The position numbers and the translations under genes are program-made. The notes beneath the pieces were generated by a model. It saw nothing but the letters and a program-made list of their open reading frames with translations. It had not been told where the DNA came from and ran no database searches. From Paucibacter sp. KBW04 (lineage in GTDB: Bacteria; Pseudomonadota; Gammaproteobacteria; Burkholderiales; Burkholderiaceae_C), in NCBI RefSeq assembly GCF_003852425.1, contig NZ_QAJN01000001.1:248001-312000 (forward strand): 64,000 nucleotides of DNA, in the 5' to 3' direction. Numbering within the stretch: position 1 is the first letter of the stretch; the number at the start of each line of letters is the position of its first letter. Positions 57,019 through 64,000 of this stretch are shown here, one piece after another.

Positions 57019-58992
57019 TCAGCCCGGACTGTTGCTGACAGCCTCCAAAGCCCGAATCTGCTCCAGCACCTGCTTGAAGCGCTCGAAGGCAGCACCCTGC
57101 GGGTTGGAGGCCGCCAGGCGTTGAGACTCCGCCTTGAGCTGCAGCAGGCGCAAGGCCTTGATCACGGCCTGGAAGTCCTCAAACTCTGGCTCGGGTTCGC
57201 TGTGCAGGTCCTTGGTGAGGTGGCGGGCTCGGTCCAGCCACTCCTCTTCGGCTAAGGCTGCTTCAAGGGTGGACCAGGGCCCGGGGCCGTGATTGACCAG
57301 ATGGCGTTCCAGCCAGGCCATCACCTCGCCATGGATGCCAGGCAGCTCATGCAAAAGCAGCTGATCGTCTGGGTTCAGCTGGGCCCACCAGGCGCTGTTG
57401 AGCAGGAGCATGCGCACCGCGTGGTCGGCCTTGGCAGCGGGTTGGTGGCGCGGCGTGCCCAGGGTTTCGTCCTCGGGCTCGCCACGGCGCTTCCAGTTGC
57501 CACTGGGCTTCCAGTCCTTTTTCCACTCCTTCTTCTTCCAGGTTTTGGGTGGATTGCTGGCGGATGATTCTTCAGGGTGGGCCGGGGGCTCGCCAAGGTC
57601 GGCGGCACCGTAATCGATGTAGGGTTCATGGCCGTCAAAGGGCTCAAAAGCCTCGCGCGCTGGGCCGCCGCGTGCGGCGGGTGCAGGGGCGCCCACCTGC
57701 CAGAGCGACATCAGCTCCTGATCGGGCAGTTGGGTGCGCCGGGCCAGATCGCCCAGCAGCTGGCGTTTGAGCAGGCCGGTGGGCAGGGCTTGCCACAAGG
57801 GTTTGGCGTTGGCCAACATGCGGGCCCGGCCTTCGGCGCTGCCGAGATCGCAGCCCTCGGCGGCGGATTCCATCAGCTGGCGTGAGAGCGGCACCGCCTC
57901 GCTGACATAGCGCTCAAAGGCTTCGGCGCCAAACTCGCGCACATAGCTGTCCGGGTCGTGTTCGGCCGGCAGGAAGAGGAATTTGACCGAGCGCACATCG
58001 GTGGCATGGGGCAGGGCGGCCTCCAGGGCCCGACCGGCGGCGCGGCGGCCGGCGGCGTCGCCGTCAAAGCTGAACACCACTGACTCGGTGAAACGGAATA
58101 GCTTTTGCACATGCTCGGCCGTGCAGGCCGTGCCCAGGGTGGCGACGGCATTGTTGAAGCCGCTTTGCGCCAGGGCCACCACATCCATATAGCCTTCCAC
58201 CACCAGGGCGTAGCCGCGCTGGCGCAGGCCGACGCGGGCTTCGAACAGGCCGTAGAGTTCGCGCCCCTTACTGAAGACTGGGGTCTCGGGGGAGTTGAGG
58301 TATTTGGGCTCGCCCTTGTCCAGCACCCGGCCGCCGAAGCCAATCGTCTCGCCCTGCACATTGCGGATCGGAAACATGATGCGGTCGCGGAAGCGGTCGT
58401 AGCGTTTTTGCTCCTCACCGTCTTCGCCCGACACGATCACCATGCCCGATTCGACCAGCAGTGGATCGTCGTAGGAGGGGAAGGCGCTGGCCAGGGTGCG
58501 CCAGCCCTCGGGCGAGTAGCCCAGGGCGAAGTGAGCGGCGATCTGGCCGGTCAGGCCGCGCTTCTTGAGGTAGTCAATGGCGCGCGGAGATTTCTTCAGC
58601 TGCAGACGGTAGTGGGCGCTGGCCTTGAGCAGCACATCGGTCAGCGTGGCCTGGCGCTTCTTTTGCTGAGCGGCGCGCTCGCGGTCTTCGGCCGAGCGTT
58701 CGTCCTCGGGCACGGTCATGCCAACTTGCTGGGCCAGGTCTTGCACCGCTTCGACAAAGCCCAGGCCGCTGTACTCCATCAAAAAGCCCAGGGCATTGCC
58801 ATGCACACCGCAGCCGAAGCAGTGGTAGGTCTGGCGCGTGGGGCTGACGATGAAGCTGGGGGACTTCTCGCCGTGGAAGGGGCACAAGCCCTTGTGGTTG
58901 ATGCCGGCCTTCTTGAGCTCGACATGGCGGCCCACGACTTCGACGATGTCGACGCGGGAGATTAAATCTTGGATAAAGCCGGGTGGGATCAC
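57019..58992 (-). CDS. dnaG: DNA primase
   Basis: Makes RNA primers at the fork. The CHC2 zinc-binding domain has CPFHGEKSPSFIVSP and HCFGCGVHG at about residues 37-65. The TOPRIM catalytic core has VVEGYMDVVALAQSG and FSFDGDAAGRRAAGRA. The C-terminal helicase-binding domain follows a linker that is basic and Pro/Trp-rich (KTWKKKEWKKDWKPSGNWKR). Length 657 is normal to slightly long. It lies only 10 bp downstream of the GGDEF-EAL gene; rpsU or gatB, which usually precede dnaG, are not here. Confidence 0.96.
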   Translation of the reverse strand: MIPPGFIQDLISRVDIVEVVGRHVELKKAGINHKGLCPFHGEKSPSFIVSPTRQTYHCFGCGVHGNALGFLMEYSGLGFVEAVQDLAQQVGMTVPEDERSAEDRERAAQQKKRQATLTDVLLKASAHYRLQLKKSPRAIDYLKKRGLTGQIAAHFALGYSPEGWRTLASAFPSYDDPLLVESGMVIVSGEDGEEQKRYDRFRDRIMFPIRNVQGETIGFGGRVLDKGEPKYLNSPETPVFSKGRELYGLFEARVGLRQRGYALVVEGYMDVVALAQSGFNNAVATLGTACTAEHVQKLFRFTESVVFSFDGDAAGRRAAGRALEAALPHATDVRSVKFLFLPAEHDPDSYVREFGAEAFERYVSEAVPLSRQLMESAAEGCDLGSAEGRARMLANAKPLWQALPTGLLKRQLLGDLARRTQLPDQELMSLWQVGAPAPAARGGPAREAFEPFDGHEPYIDYGAADLGEPPAHPEESSASNPPKTWKKKEWKKDWKPSGNWKRRGEPEDETLGTPRHQPAAKADHAVRMLLLNSAWWAQLNPDDQLLLHELPGIHGEVMAWLERHLVNHGPGPWSTLEAALAEEEWLDRARHLTKDLHSEPEPEFEDFQAVIKALRLLQLKAESQRLAASNPQGAAFERFKQVLEQIRALEAVSNSPG

Positions 58993-59002
58993 CCCGGGGA
59001 GT

Positions 59003-62000
59003 CTAAGTCAGGTCGGCAGCGCTGCCGCCAATCTGGGTGCGCCACTCGGTGTGAGCAAAGCCTTGCACCCAGCTCGGCACCTCGGCCGCGGGCATGGCGG
59101 GCGCGATGCCATTGCCCTGGCCCAGCTTGCAGCCCATGCGCAGCAAGGCCTGGGCATGGGCGCTCGATTCGACGCCTTCGGCCACCACGCTGCAGCCAAA
59201 GGTGCGGGCCAGGCCGATGACGCCTTCCACCAAGGCGCTGTCCTGCGGGTCGATCAGCATGTTTTGCACAAAGGATCGATCGATTTTGAGCGCATCGACC
59301 GGCAAGCGCTTCAGATAGGTGAGGGTGGAGTAGCCGGTGCCGAAGTCGTCCAGCGCAAAGCTCACGCCAAAAGTACGGCAGCGCTGGATCAGGGCATGGG
59401 TGGCGTCAACATCGGCCAGGGCAGCCGACTCCAGCACCTCCAGGCAGAGGTGGCGAGCGACGGGTTCGGGGTGGCGGCGGATCAGCTCCAGCAGGCGCTG
59501 AGAAAAATCAGGCATCTGCAGCTGGCGTGCCGTCACATTGACGCTGACCTGCAGCGGCAGGCCCTCCTGCAGCCAAAGGGCACATTGCTTCAGCGCTTGC
59601 TCGATCACCCAGTCTCCGACTTGCACCGCCAGGCCGGTGGATTCGATCAAGGGCAAAAAGTGCAGGGGCGAGAGCAGGCCGCGGTCCGGGTGTTGCCAGC
59701 GCAGCAAGGCTTCCATGCCCAGCACCTCGCCGCTCTGCATATCGATCTTGGGTTGGTAGAAGAGTTGCAGCTCGCCGGCATCCAGGGCCTGTTGCACCCG
59801 GGCCAAGGCGATCAGGCTGGCCTCATCGCGCAGGCGCTTGGCGGTGTCAAACAGCTGGAAAGCGTTGCGGCCGCTGTGCTTGACGCGGTAGAGCGCATGG
59901 CCGGCGTGGCGCATCAAGGTCTCGGCATCGGAGTTGTCCTGCGGGTAGACGGTGGCGCCAATGCTGGCGGTGATGCTGAGCACCAAGGCTTCCGCGCCGC
60001 TCTCGGCGGAGGATTCCAGGCGATAAGGCATGGAGAGCACCTTGAGCAGGCGTTCCAGGGCCAGATGGGTTTCTTCTTGGCTGCTGCTGCGCAGGAGCAG
60101 GGCAAACTCATCACCGCTCAGGCGTGCGACGGTGTCGGCCCATTGAGGGGCGCTGCGCAGTGCGTTCTTCAGGCGCAGCGCCACTTGCCGCAGCAAGGCG
60201 TCCGCCACATCGCTGCCGCGCTGGCTGTTGATGCGTTTGAACTGGTCCAGGTCGACGCGGCAGATGCTGAGGCGAAAGCCCTCCCGTTCGGCTTGCTGCA
60301 AGCCTGCGTTCAGGCGGCGCATGAACTCCTCCTGATTGGGCAGATGGGTCAAGGCGTCAAAGCGAGACTGGCGCTCCAGCAGTTCCTGTTGCAGCAAAGT
60401 GGTAGTGAGGTCGGTGACGGTCACCACCCGGTAGCGCAGCGGGCCCTCGGGTTCGGGGATGGTGGAGACGGTCAGCTGCAGTTGGCAGGGGCTGCCGTCA
60501 GCGCGTTCGGTCTGCACCCGGCATTGCCAAAAGCCTTGGCTGGCCAGGCCCGCCTGCATTTGCGCCGGGTCCAGGCCGGAGCGGCGCAAGGTGGCCGCGC
60601 TGAGCGGGGCGGCGGTCTGGCCGATCAAGGCCTCGCGGCTCGCGCCCAGCATCTCGCAGTAGCTGGGGTTGACGTCCAGCACCTGGTTGTCCAGATCGGT
60701 CAGCATCAAGCCCTCATGCATATGCTGGAACAGGCTGATGCTCATGCGTTGCCGCTCTTCCGCCGTGTGGCGCCAGGAGACGTCGGCCAGTGTGCACTGC
60801 AGATAGAGCGCCCGGCCCGGCCGGCCGCCATGAAAGCTGCGCTCCTGCACCAGGGCGCGCAGCTCGAAATGCCGCCATTCCTTGCCCCTGACCAGCAGGC
60901 GAACCGTCTCGCGACAGCTGTCCTTGCCCACGGCGGGCAGCAGGCCTTCCAGAGCCTGTCGCACCCGCTCGCGGTCCAGTGGGTGGGAGGCCTCCAGCCA
61001 TTGGCCGATGGGCGCATGGGCGCTTGCGAGCGGACCCAACTCGCGCAGCCACAGCGGCGAAGCGCTGACCAGGCTCGCGCCCTGCGGGCTTAAGCGCCAT
61101 TCGGCCTGGGCCAGATCGGCATTGGCCAAGACGCGCTGCCAGTCTTGCTGGCGTTCATTCAGCTGCGCCTTCAAGGTGCCGGCTAGCAAAGGGATGGCGC
61201 TCAAGCTGGCCAGATAGCCCCAGAGCAGCAAGAGGCCGTCCGCCCCCACGGCCAGAGGCCCCAAGCCCTGGGCGCTGGCCAGCAAGACCATGGCACTGAA
61301 GGCCAAGGCGCTCAAGCTGGGCAAGGCGCGGCCCTGGCCCAAGCTCATGGCCGAGAGCAGCAGATGGGGAAGGAACACCCATGCAGCCGCGCCGGGCGAG
61401 TTGCCCTTTGGCACGGCGAAAAAAGCGGCGGCGCTGGCCAGCAAGGCCAGGCTCAGCAGCAGCTGTAGCGGCAGCTCCACCCGGTGCGCGCGCGCAATCC
61501 CTTGCTGTTCGGGGGCTTTGTGTTGCCAGAGCTCGCGTGCCGCCAGCCAGGCGGGAACCAGGCTCAGCACGCTGAACGCGTGGCTGGCGCTGCCCAAGGC
61601 CCAGGCCCGGCCGGGCGCTTGATCCGCTGGGCTGAGCAGCAGAGGCAAAAGGCCGCTGAGGGCCGGGCCTAGCGCCAGGGCTGCGGCGCAGAACAGCAGC
61701 AGATCGCGGCGGCGAGCCAGCTTGGGTTGGAAGTCCCAGCGCCGCAACCACAAGGCGGCGGCGGCCGGCCCCGCCAGTTCAAGCACTCTTTGCGCCGCCC
61801 AGGTCCAGCTGGGTTTGAGTGGGCCGAACGAGGGGGAGGGGTCTTGGGCCAATAGCGTTAGCAGCAGAGCAGAAACACCTAGCAGCAGGCCGGGGAGTGC
61901 GCGTTGGCCGCGCCAGAAAAAGGCCAGCAAGGCAAGCGCGGCCGGCGGCCAGATCAGGGGGGCTGCGCTCGCCGATGAAAAACTGGCCAGGCCTAGCCAG

Positions 62001-62161
62001 GCGCAAAGCAGATAGGCCAGGGCCAGCAAAGGCGTCTGCGCGAACTCCAGCAGCCAAGGCCGGGCGACCGGCTTGCTTGGGTTCGCGGGGGCGACGGCGA
62101 TGTTGTCCAAATCATCCACGAATAATTGCTGCGGCGCAGGGCTGCAAAAAGGGGTGAGCAT
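59003..62161 (-). CDS. Membrane sensor with PAS, GGDEF and EAL domains
   Basis: A 1052-residue c-di-GMP signalling protein. About eight membrane helices (residues about 40-330, MASE1-like hydrophobic sensor) are followed by PAS-like regions (about 350-600), a GGDEF domain and an EAL domain. The GGDEF site reads RLSGDEFAL (SGDEF), a variant that can remain active. The EAL domain keeps GMEALLRW, SVNVTARQL, LDDFGTGYS, LKIDRSF and VVAEGVE, so phosphodiesterase activity is likely. The last motif reads GQGNGIAPAM rather than GQGYGIARPM. ATG 62161 is chosen; a TTG at 62203 would add 14 residues. Confidence 0.88.
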   Translation of the reverse strand: MLTPFCSPAPQQLFVDDLDNIAVAPANPSKPVARPWLLEFAQTPLLALAYLLCAWLGLASFSSASAAPLIWPPAALALLAFFWRGQRALPGLLLGVSALLLTLLAQDPSPSFGPLKPSWTWAAQRVLELAGPAAAALWLRRWDFQPKLARRRDLLLFCAAALALGPALSGLLPLLLSPADQAPGRAWALGSASHAFSVLSLVPAWLAARELWQHKAPEQQGIARAHRVELPLQLLLSLALLASAAAFFAVPKGNSPGAAAWVFLPHLLLSAMSLGQGRALPSLSALAFSAMVLLASAQGLGPLAVGADGLLLLWGYLASLSAIPLLAGTLKAQLNERQQDWQRVLANADLAQAEWRLSPQGASLVSASPLWLRELGPLASAHAPIGQWLEASHPLDRERVRQALEGLLPAVGKDSCRETVRLLVRGKEWRHFELRALVQERSFHGGRPGRALYLQCTLADVSWRHTAEERQRMSISLFQHMHEGLMLTDLDNQVLDVNPSYCEMLGASREALIGQTAAPLSAATLRRSGLDPAQMQAGLASQGFWQCRVQTERADGSPCQLQLTVSTIPEPEGPLRYRVVTVTDLTTTLLQQELLERQSRFDALTHLPNQEEFMRRLNAGLQQAEREGFRLSICRVDLDQFKRINSQRGSDVADALLRQVALRLKNALRSAPQWADTVARLSGDEFALLLRSSSQEETHLALERLLKVLSMPYRLESSAESGAEALVLSITASIGATVYPQDNSDAETLMRHAGHALYRVKHSGRNAFQLFDTAKRLRDEASLIALARVQQALDAGELQLFYQPKIDMQSGEVLGMEALLRWQHPDRGLLSPLHFLPLIESTGLAVQVGDWVIEQALKQCALWLQEGLPLQVSVNVTARQLQMPDFSQRLLELIRRHPEPVARHLCLEVLESAALADVDATHALIQRCRTFGVSFALDDFGTGYSTLTYLKRLPVDALKIDRSFVQNMLIDPQDSALVEGVIGLARTFGCSVVAEGVESSAHAQALLRMGCKLGQGNGIAPAMPAAEVPSWVQGFAHTEWRTQIGGSAADLT

Positions 62162-62427
62162 TGGCTTGTCAAAGGTCCAGCGCGAGGTTTCAGGACCAGA
62201 CAATCAGCGCGAAACCGCCTCGTGAATACTGTCAAAAGCTTGGACCAGGGGGGAATCCTAGCAGTTGCTAGTACGCACTTTAGGGTGTTTGCCCCCTCGA
62301 TTCGAGTGGGCGGGAAAACCTTGGTGCAGTGCGGCAAAAGACTTGTGAAAGGCGCTGCTCAAATCCCTGCGCGCTGGCCTGGTTTGAACTTCGGCCCAGC
62401 CTCGATTTGTGCCGAGCTTTCGTGGGC

Positions 62428-62457
62428 AAAAAAAAGGCCACCACAGTGGGTGACCTT
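62428..62457 (-). terminator. Terminator after the H-NS family gene
   Basis: On the minus strand AAGGTCACCC pairs imperfectly with GTGGCCTT and a run of Ts follows. It is about 46 bp past the stop. The remaining 62204-62427 stretch holds no gene I can recognise. Confidence 0.65.
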
Positions 62458-62502
62458 GATTTGATTTGCGCAGTGATTAATTCACCGGCGCTGACCGCGT
62501 AC

Positions 62503-62799
62503 TCAGACGTGGAAGTCGGCCAGATTGGCGCCGGCGGCGATAGCGGCCTTCAACCATTTAGGTTGCAGACCGCGGCCGCTCCAAGTTTCACCAGTGGCTT
62601 GGTTGCGGTACTTCACGGCAACCTTGGAAACCTTGGCGGCCTTAGGCGTGCGGGTGCTCAGATCTGCAGCCGTCAAACCATAGTCCGACATCAGGGACTT
62701 GACCTTCGCAATGGCCTCGGCGCGCTCGCGCTCCTTGGTTTGCGAAATTTGTTCATCAAGCGCGGCCCGTTGGGCCAAAAGGTCTTTGAGAGAAGACAT
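62503..62799 (-). CDS. H-NS family histone-like nucleoid protein
   Basis: A 98-residue protein of the short Burkholderiales/Bordetella BpH3-like H-NS type. An N-terminal coiled-coil oligomerisation region (LKDLLAQRAALDEQISQTKERERAEAIAKV) is followed by a linker and a C-terminal DNA-binding domain, YRNQATGETWSGRGLQPKWL, the AT-hook-like loop that binds AT-rich DNA. ATG 62799 has GAGG 8 nt upstream; TTG 62805 is rejected. Such proteins silence horizontally acquired DNA. Confidence 0.9.
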   Translation of the reverse strand: MSSLKDLLAQRAALDEQISQTKERERAEAIAKVKSLMSDYGLTAADLSTRTPKAAKVSKVAVKYRNQATGETWSGRGLQPKWLKAAIAAGANLADFHV

Positions 62800-62942
62800 A
62801 TGCAAATCCTCGCGAAATAGGGGTGAGGCAAAACCTGGACGGGCCCATTATAGGCATGGGAGAAAAGAAACATCCAGACCCGGAGTTTTACCGGGCCTTC
62901 ATTTGTTGTCTTTTTGTGTGTGTTTGCATATGCCGGAAGTCA

Positions 62943-62980
62943 GGGGCGGGCGGGTATCTCCCAGGTAGATACTGCCGCCC
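62943..62980. other. GC-rich hairpin downstream of the iron-binding protein gene
   Basis: GGGCGG and GTATCT (62954-62959) pair with AGATAC (62967-62972) and CCGCCC (62975-62980). There is no T-run. It lies just past the stop of the minus-strand iron-binding protein and may end or stabilise its message. Confidence 0.5.
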
Positions 62981-62994
62981 CCGCCACTTTCAAA

Positions 62995-64000
62995 TCACTT
63001 GTAGCCGACCCGGTCGAGCAGCTGCTGCACCTTGGGCAGATTCGGGCCAATCGCGGCCACCGGAATGGTTTCGCTCTTGAAGTTACCCAGTGCTGCCAGG
63101 GCCGGATTGGCGGGGCGCAAGCCAGCCACGGCGGGCCATTCGTTATTGCCGTTGGCGAAATAGCCTTGCGCCTCGTCGCTGCTCAAATATTCAAGGAATT
63201 TGATCGCGTTTTCGCGATTCTTGGCATGCTTGGCCACGGCGCCGCCGGCGATATTGATGTGGGTGCCCCAGCTTTGTTGATTAGGGAAAACCACGGCGAT
63301 TTTCTCTACCGCCGCGCGGTCGTCCGGCTTGTCCGAACGCATCATCCGAGCCAAATAGTAAGTGTTGGTGATGGCGACGCCGCATTCACCGCTGGCCACG
63401 GCCTTGATTTGATCGGTATCGCCACCCTTGGGGGCGCGGGCCATATTGCTGACCACACCTTTGAGCCAAGTTTCGGTGGCGGCTGCGCCCAGATGCTCAT
63501 ACACCGAGCCAAATAGCGAGAGGTTGTAGGGGTGCGAACCCGAGCGGGTGCAAACCCGGCCCTTATTCTTGGGGTCACCCAAATCCTCGTAGTTCAGCAC
63601 ATCTTGTTTCTTGACGTTCAATTTGTTGTAAACGATCACGCGGGCGCGTGTCGACAGGCCAAACCAAGCCGTGCCCTTGTCGCTGGCCTTGGCGCGCAAA
63701 TGGGCGGGGATTCTTTGTTCCAGCACGGTGGATTTGACGGGCAGGAATAGATCGTCTTCTTCAGCCTGCCAAAGGCGTGCGGCATCCACCAGCAAAACCA
63801 CGTCGGCCGGGCTGGCCCCGCCTTCGCTTTTCAGGCGAGCCAGCAGGCCGGCATCGTCGGTATCCACCCGGTTGATTCGAATACCGGTGGCCTTGGTGAA
63901 ATTGGCGTAGAGCGCTTCGTCGGTTTGATAGTGACGGGCCGAATAGAGATTCAGGACTTTGTCCTGGGCCGTGACGGCTGTAGCCAGCGCGCTCAAAACA
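62995..64000 (-). CDS. Fe(3+) ABC transporter substrate-binding protein, 5'-truncated by window edge
   Basis: Periplasmic ferric-iron-binding protein of the FbpA/AfuA/IdiA family. A signal peptide tail (LSALATAVTAQ) is followed by DKVLNLYSARHYQTDEALYANF, typical for the family. TAWFGLSTRARVIVYN, CTRSGSHPYNLSLFGS and the paired tyrosines of VAITNTYYLARMM near residue 218 (iron ligands) follow. The gene starts beyond base 64000, since the first residues of the signal peptide are missing. It would work with an inner-membrane permease and ATPase outside the window. It ends at 62995. Confidence 0.93.
   Translation of the reverse strand, partial: VLSALATAVTAQDKVLNLYSARHYQTDEALYANFTKATGIRINRVDTDDAGLLARLKSEGGASPADVVLLVDAARLWQAEEDDLFLPVKSTVLEQRIPAHLRAKASDKGTAWFGLSTRARVIVYNKLNVKKQDVLNYEDLGDPKNKGRVCTRSGSHPYNLSLFGSVYEHLGAAATETWLKGVVSNMARAPKGGDTDQIKAVASGECGVAITNTYYLARMMRSDKPDDRAAVEKIAVVFPNQQSWGTHINIAGGAVAKHAKNRENAIKFLEYLSSDEAQGYFANGNNEWPAVAGLRPANPALAALGNFKSETIPVAAIGPNLPKVQQLLDRVGYK

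Overview
The window reads as a high-GC betaproteobacterial chromosome of the order Burkholderiales. Gene orders and protein features resemble the Roseateles/Rubrivivax-type lineages; this is inferred from gene content and order, and no database search was run. There are no insertion sequences, prophage genes, CRISPR arrays or plasmid functions. Almost everything is core chromosome, with a few accessory genes between the conserved blocks.

Layout. 1-4.5 kb: the 3' part of purA, a gpt-like phosphoribosyltransferase, a minus-strand tRNA-Leu(CAG) with its terminator, and rnr (RNase R), which has no ordinary start codon. 4.5-7.4 kb (minus): nnr (NAD(P)HX repair) and a DadA-like FAD oxidoreductase. 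7.8-23.0 kb (plus): one long conserved block for translation, isoprenoid and phospholipid synthesis, outer-membrane assembly and lipid A: rpsB-tsf-pyrH-frr-uppS-cdsA-dxr-rseP-bamA-skp-lpxD-fabZ-lpxA-lpxB-rnhB-trmH-like. Many junctions overlap by a few bases, implying translational coupling. 23.0-27.9 kb (minus): a flavin/2Fe-2S reductase and a ferritin-like di-iron protein, then a PaaX-family regulator, an EamA transporter and ppsR. 28.2-33 kb (plus): ppsA, divergent from its regulator ppsR, then an unusual Na+/solute symporter with an EF-hand-like loop.

33-36.4 kb (plus): rpsF-priB-rpsR-rplI-dnaB. 36.4-40.6 kb: a radical SAM gene whose start codon overlaps a near-perfect LexA box, an unrecognised reading-frame region, an isolated nuoB, a receiver-TPR protein, and a decayed fragment of a YaeR-type glyoxalase-fold gene. 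40.6-47.4 kb (minus): dnaJ, dnaK and grpE (grpE with a textbook sigma-32 promoter), hslR, and a TctE/TctD-type two-component system. 47.6-52 kb (plus): porin-tctC-tctB-tctA, a tricarboxylate uptake system facing that two-component system. 52-62 kb (minus): hemH, an adenylate cyclase-FHA protein, rpoD, dnaG and a large GGDEF-EAL protein. 62.5-64 kb (minus): an H-NS family gene and a truncated iron-binding periplasmic protein that runs off the window.

The strongest candidate for an undescribed system is the di-iron protein plus dedicated reductase pair at 23.0-25.1 kb, next to a PaaX-type repressor and with inverted repeats in its promoter region. Its substrate cannot be read from the sequence. 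Other points worth checking are the LexA box on the radical SAM start codon, the missing start codon of rnr, a substituted BamA RGF motif, the isolated NuoB, and the EF-hand-like loop in the symporter.
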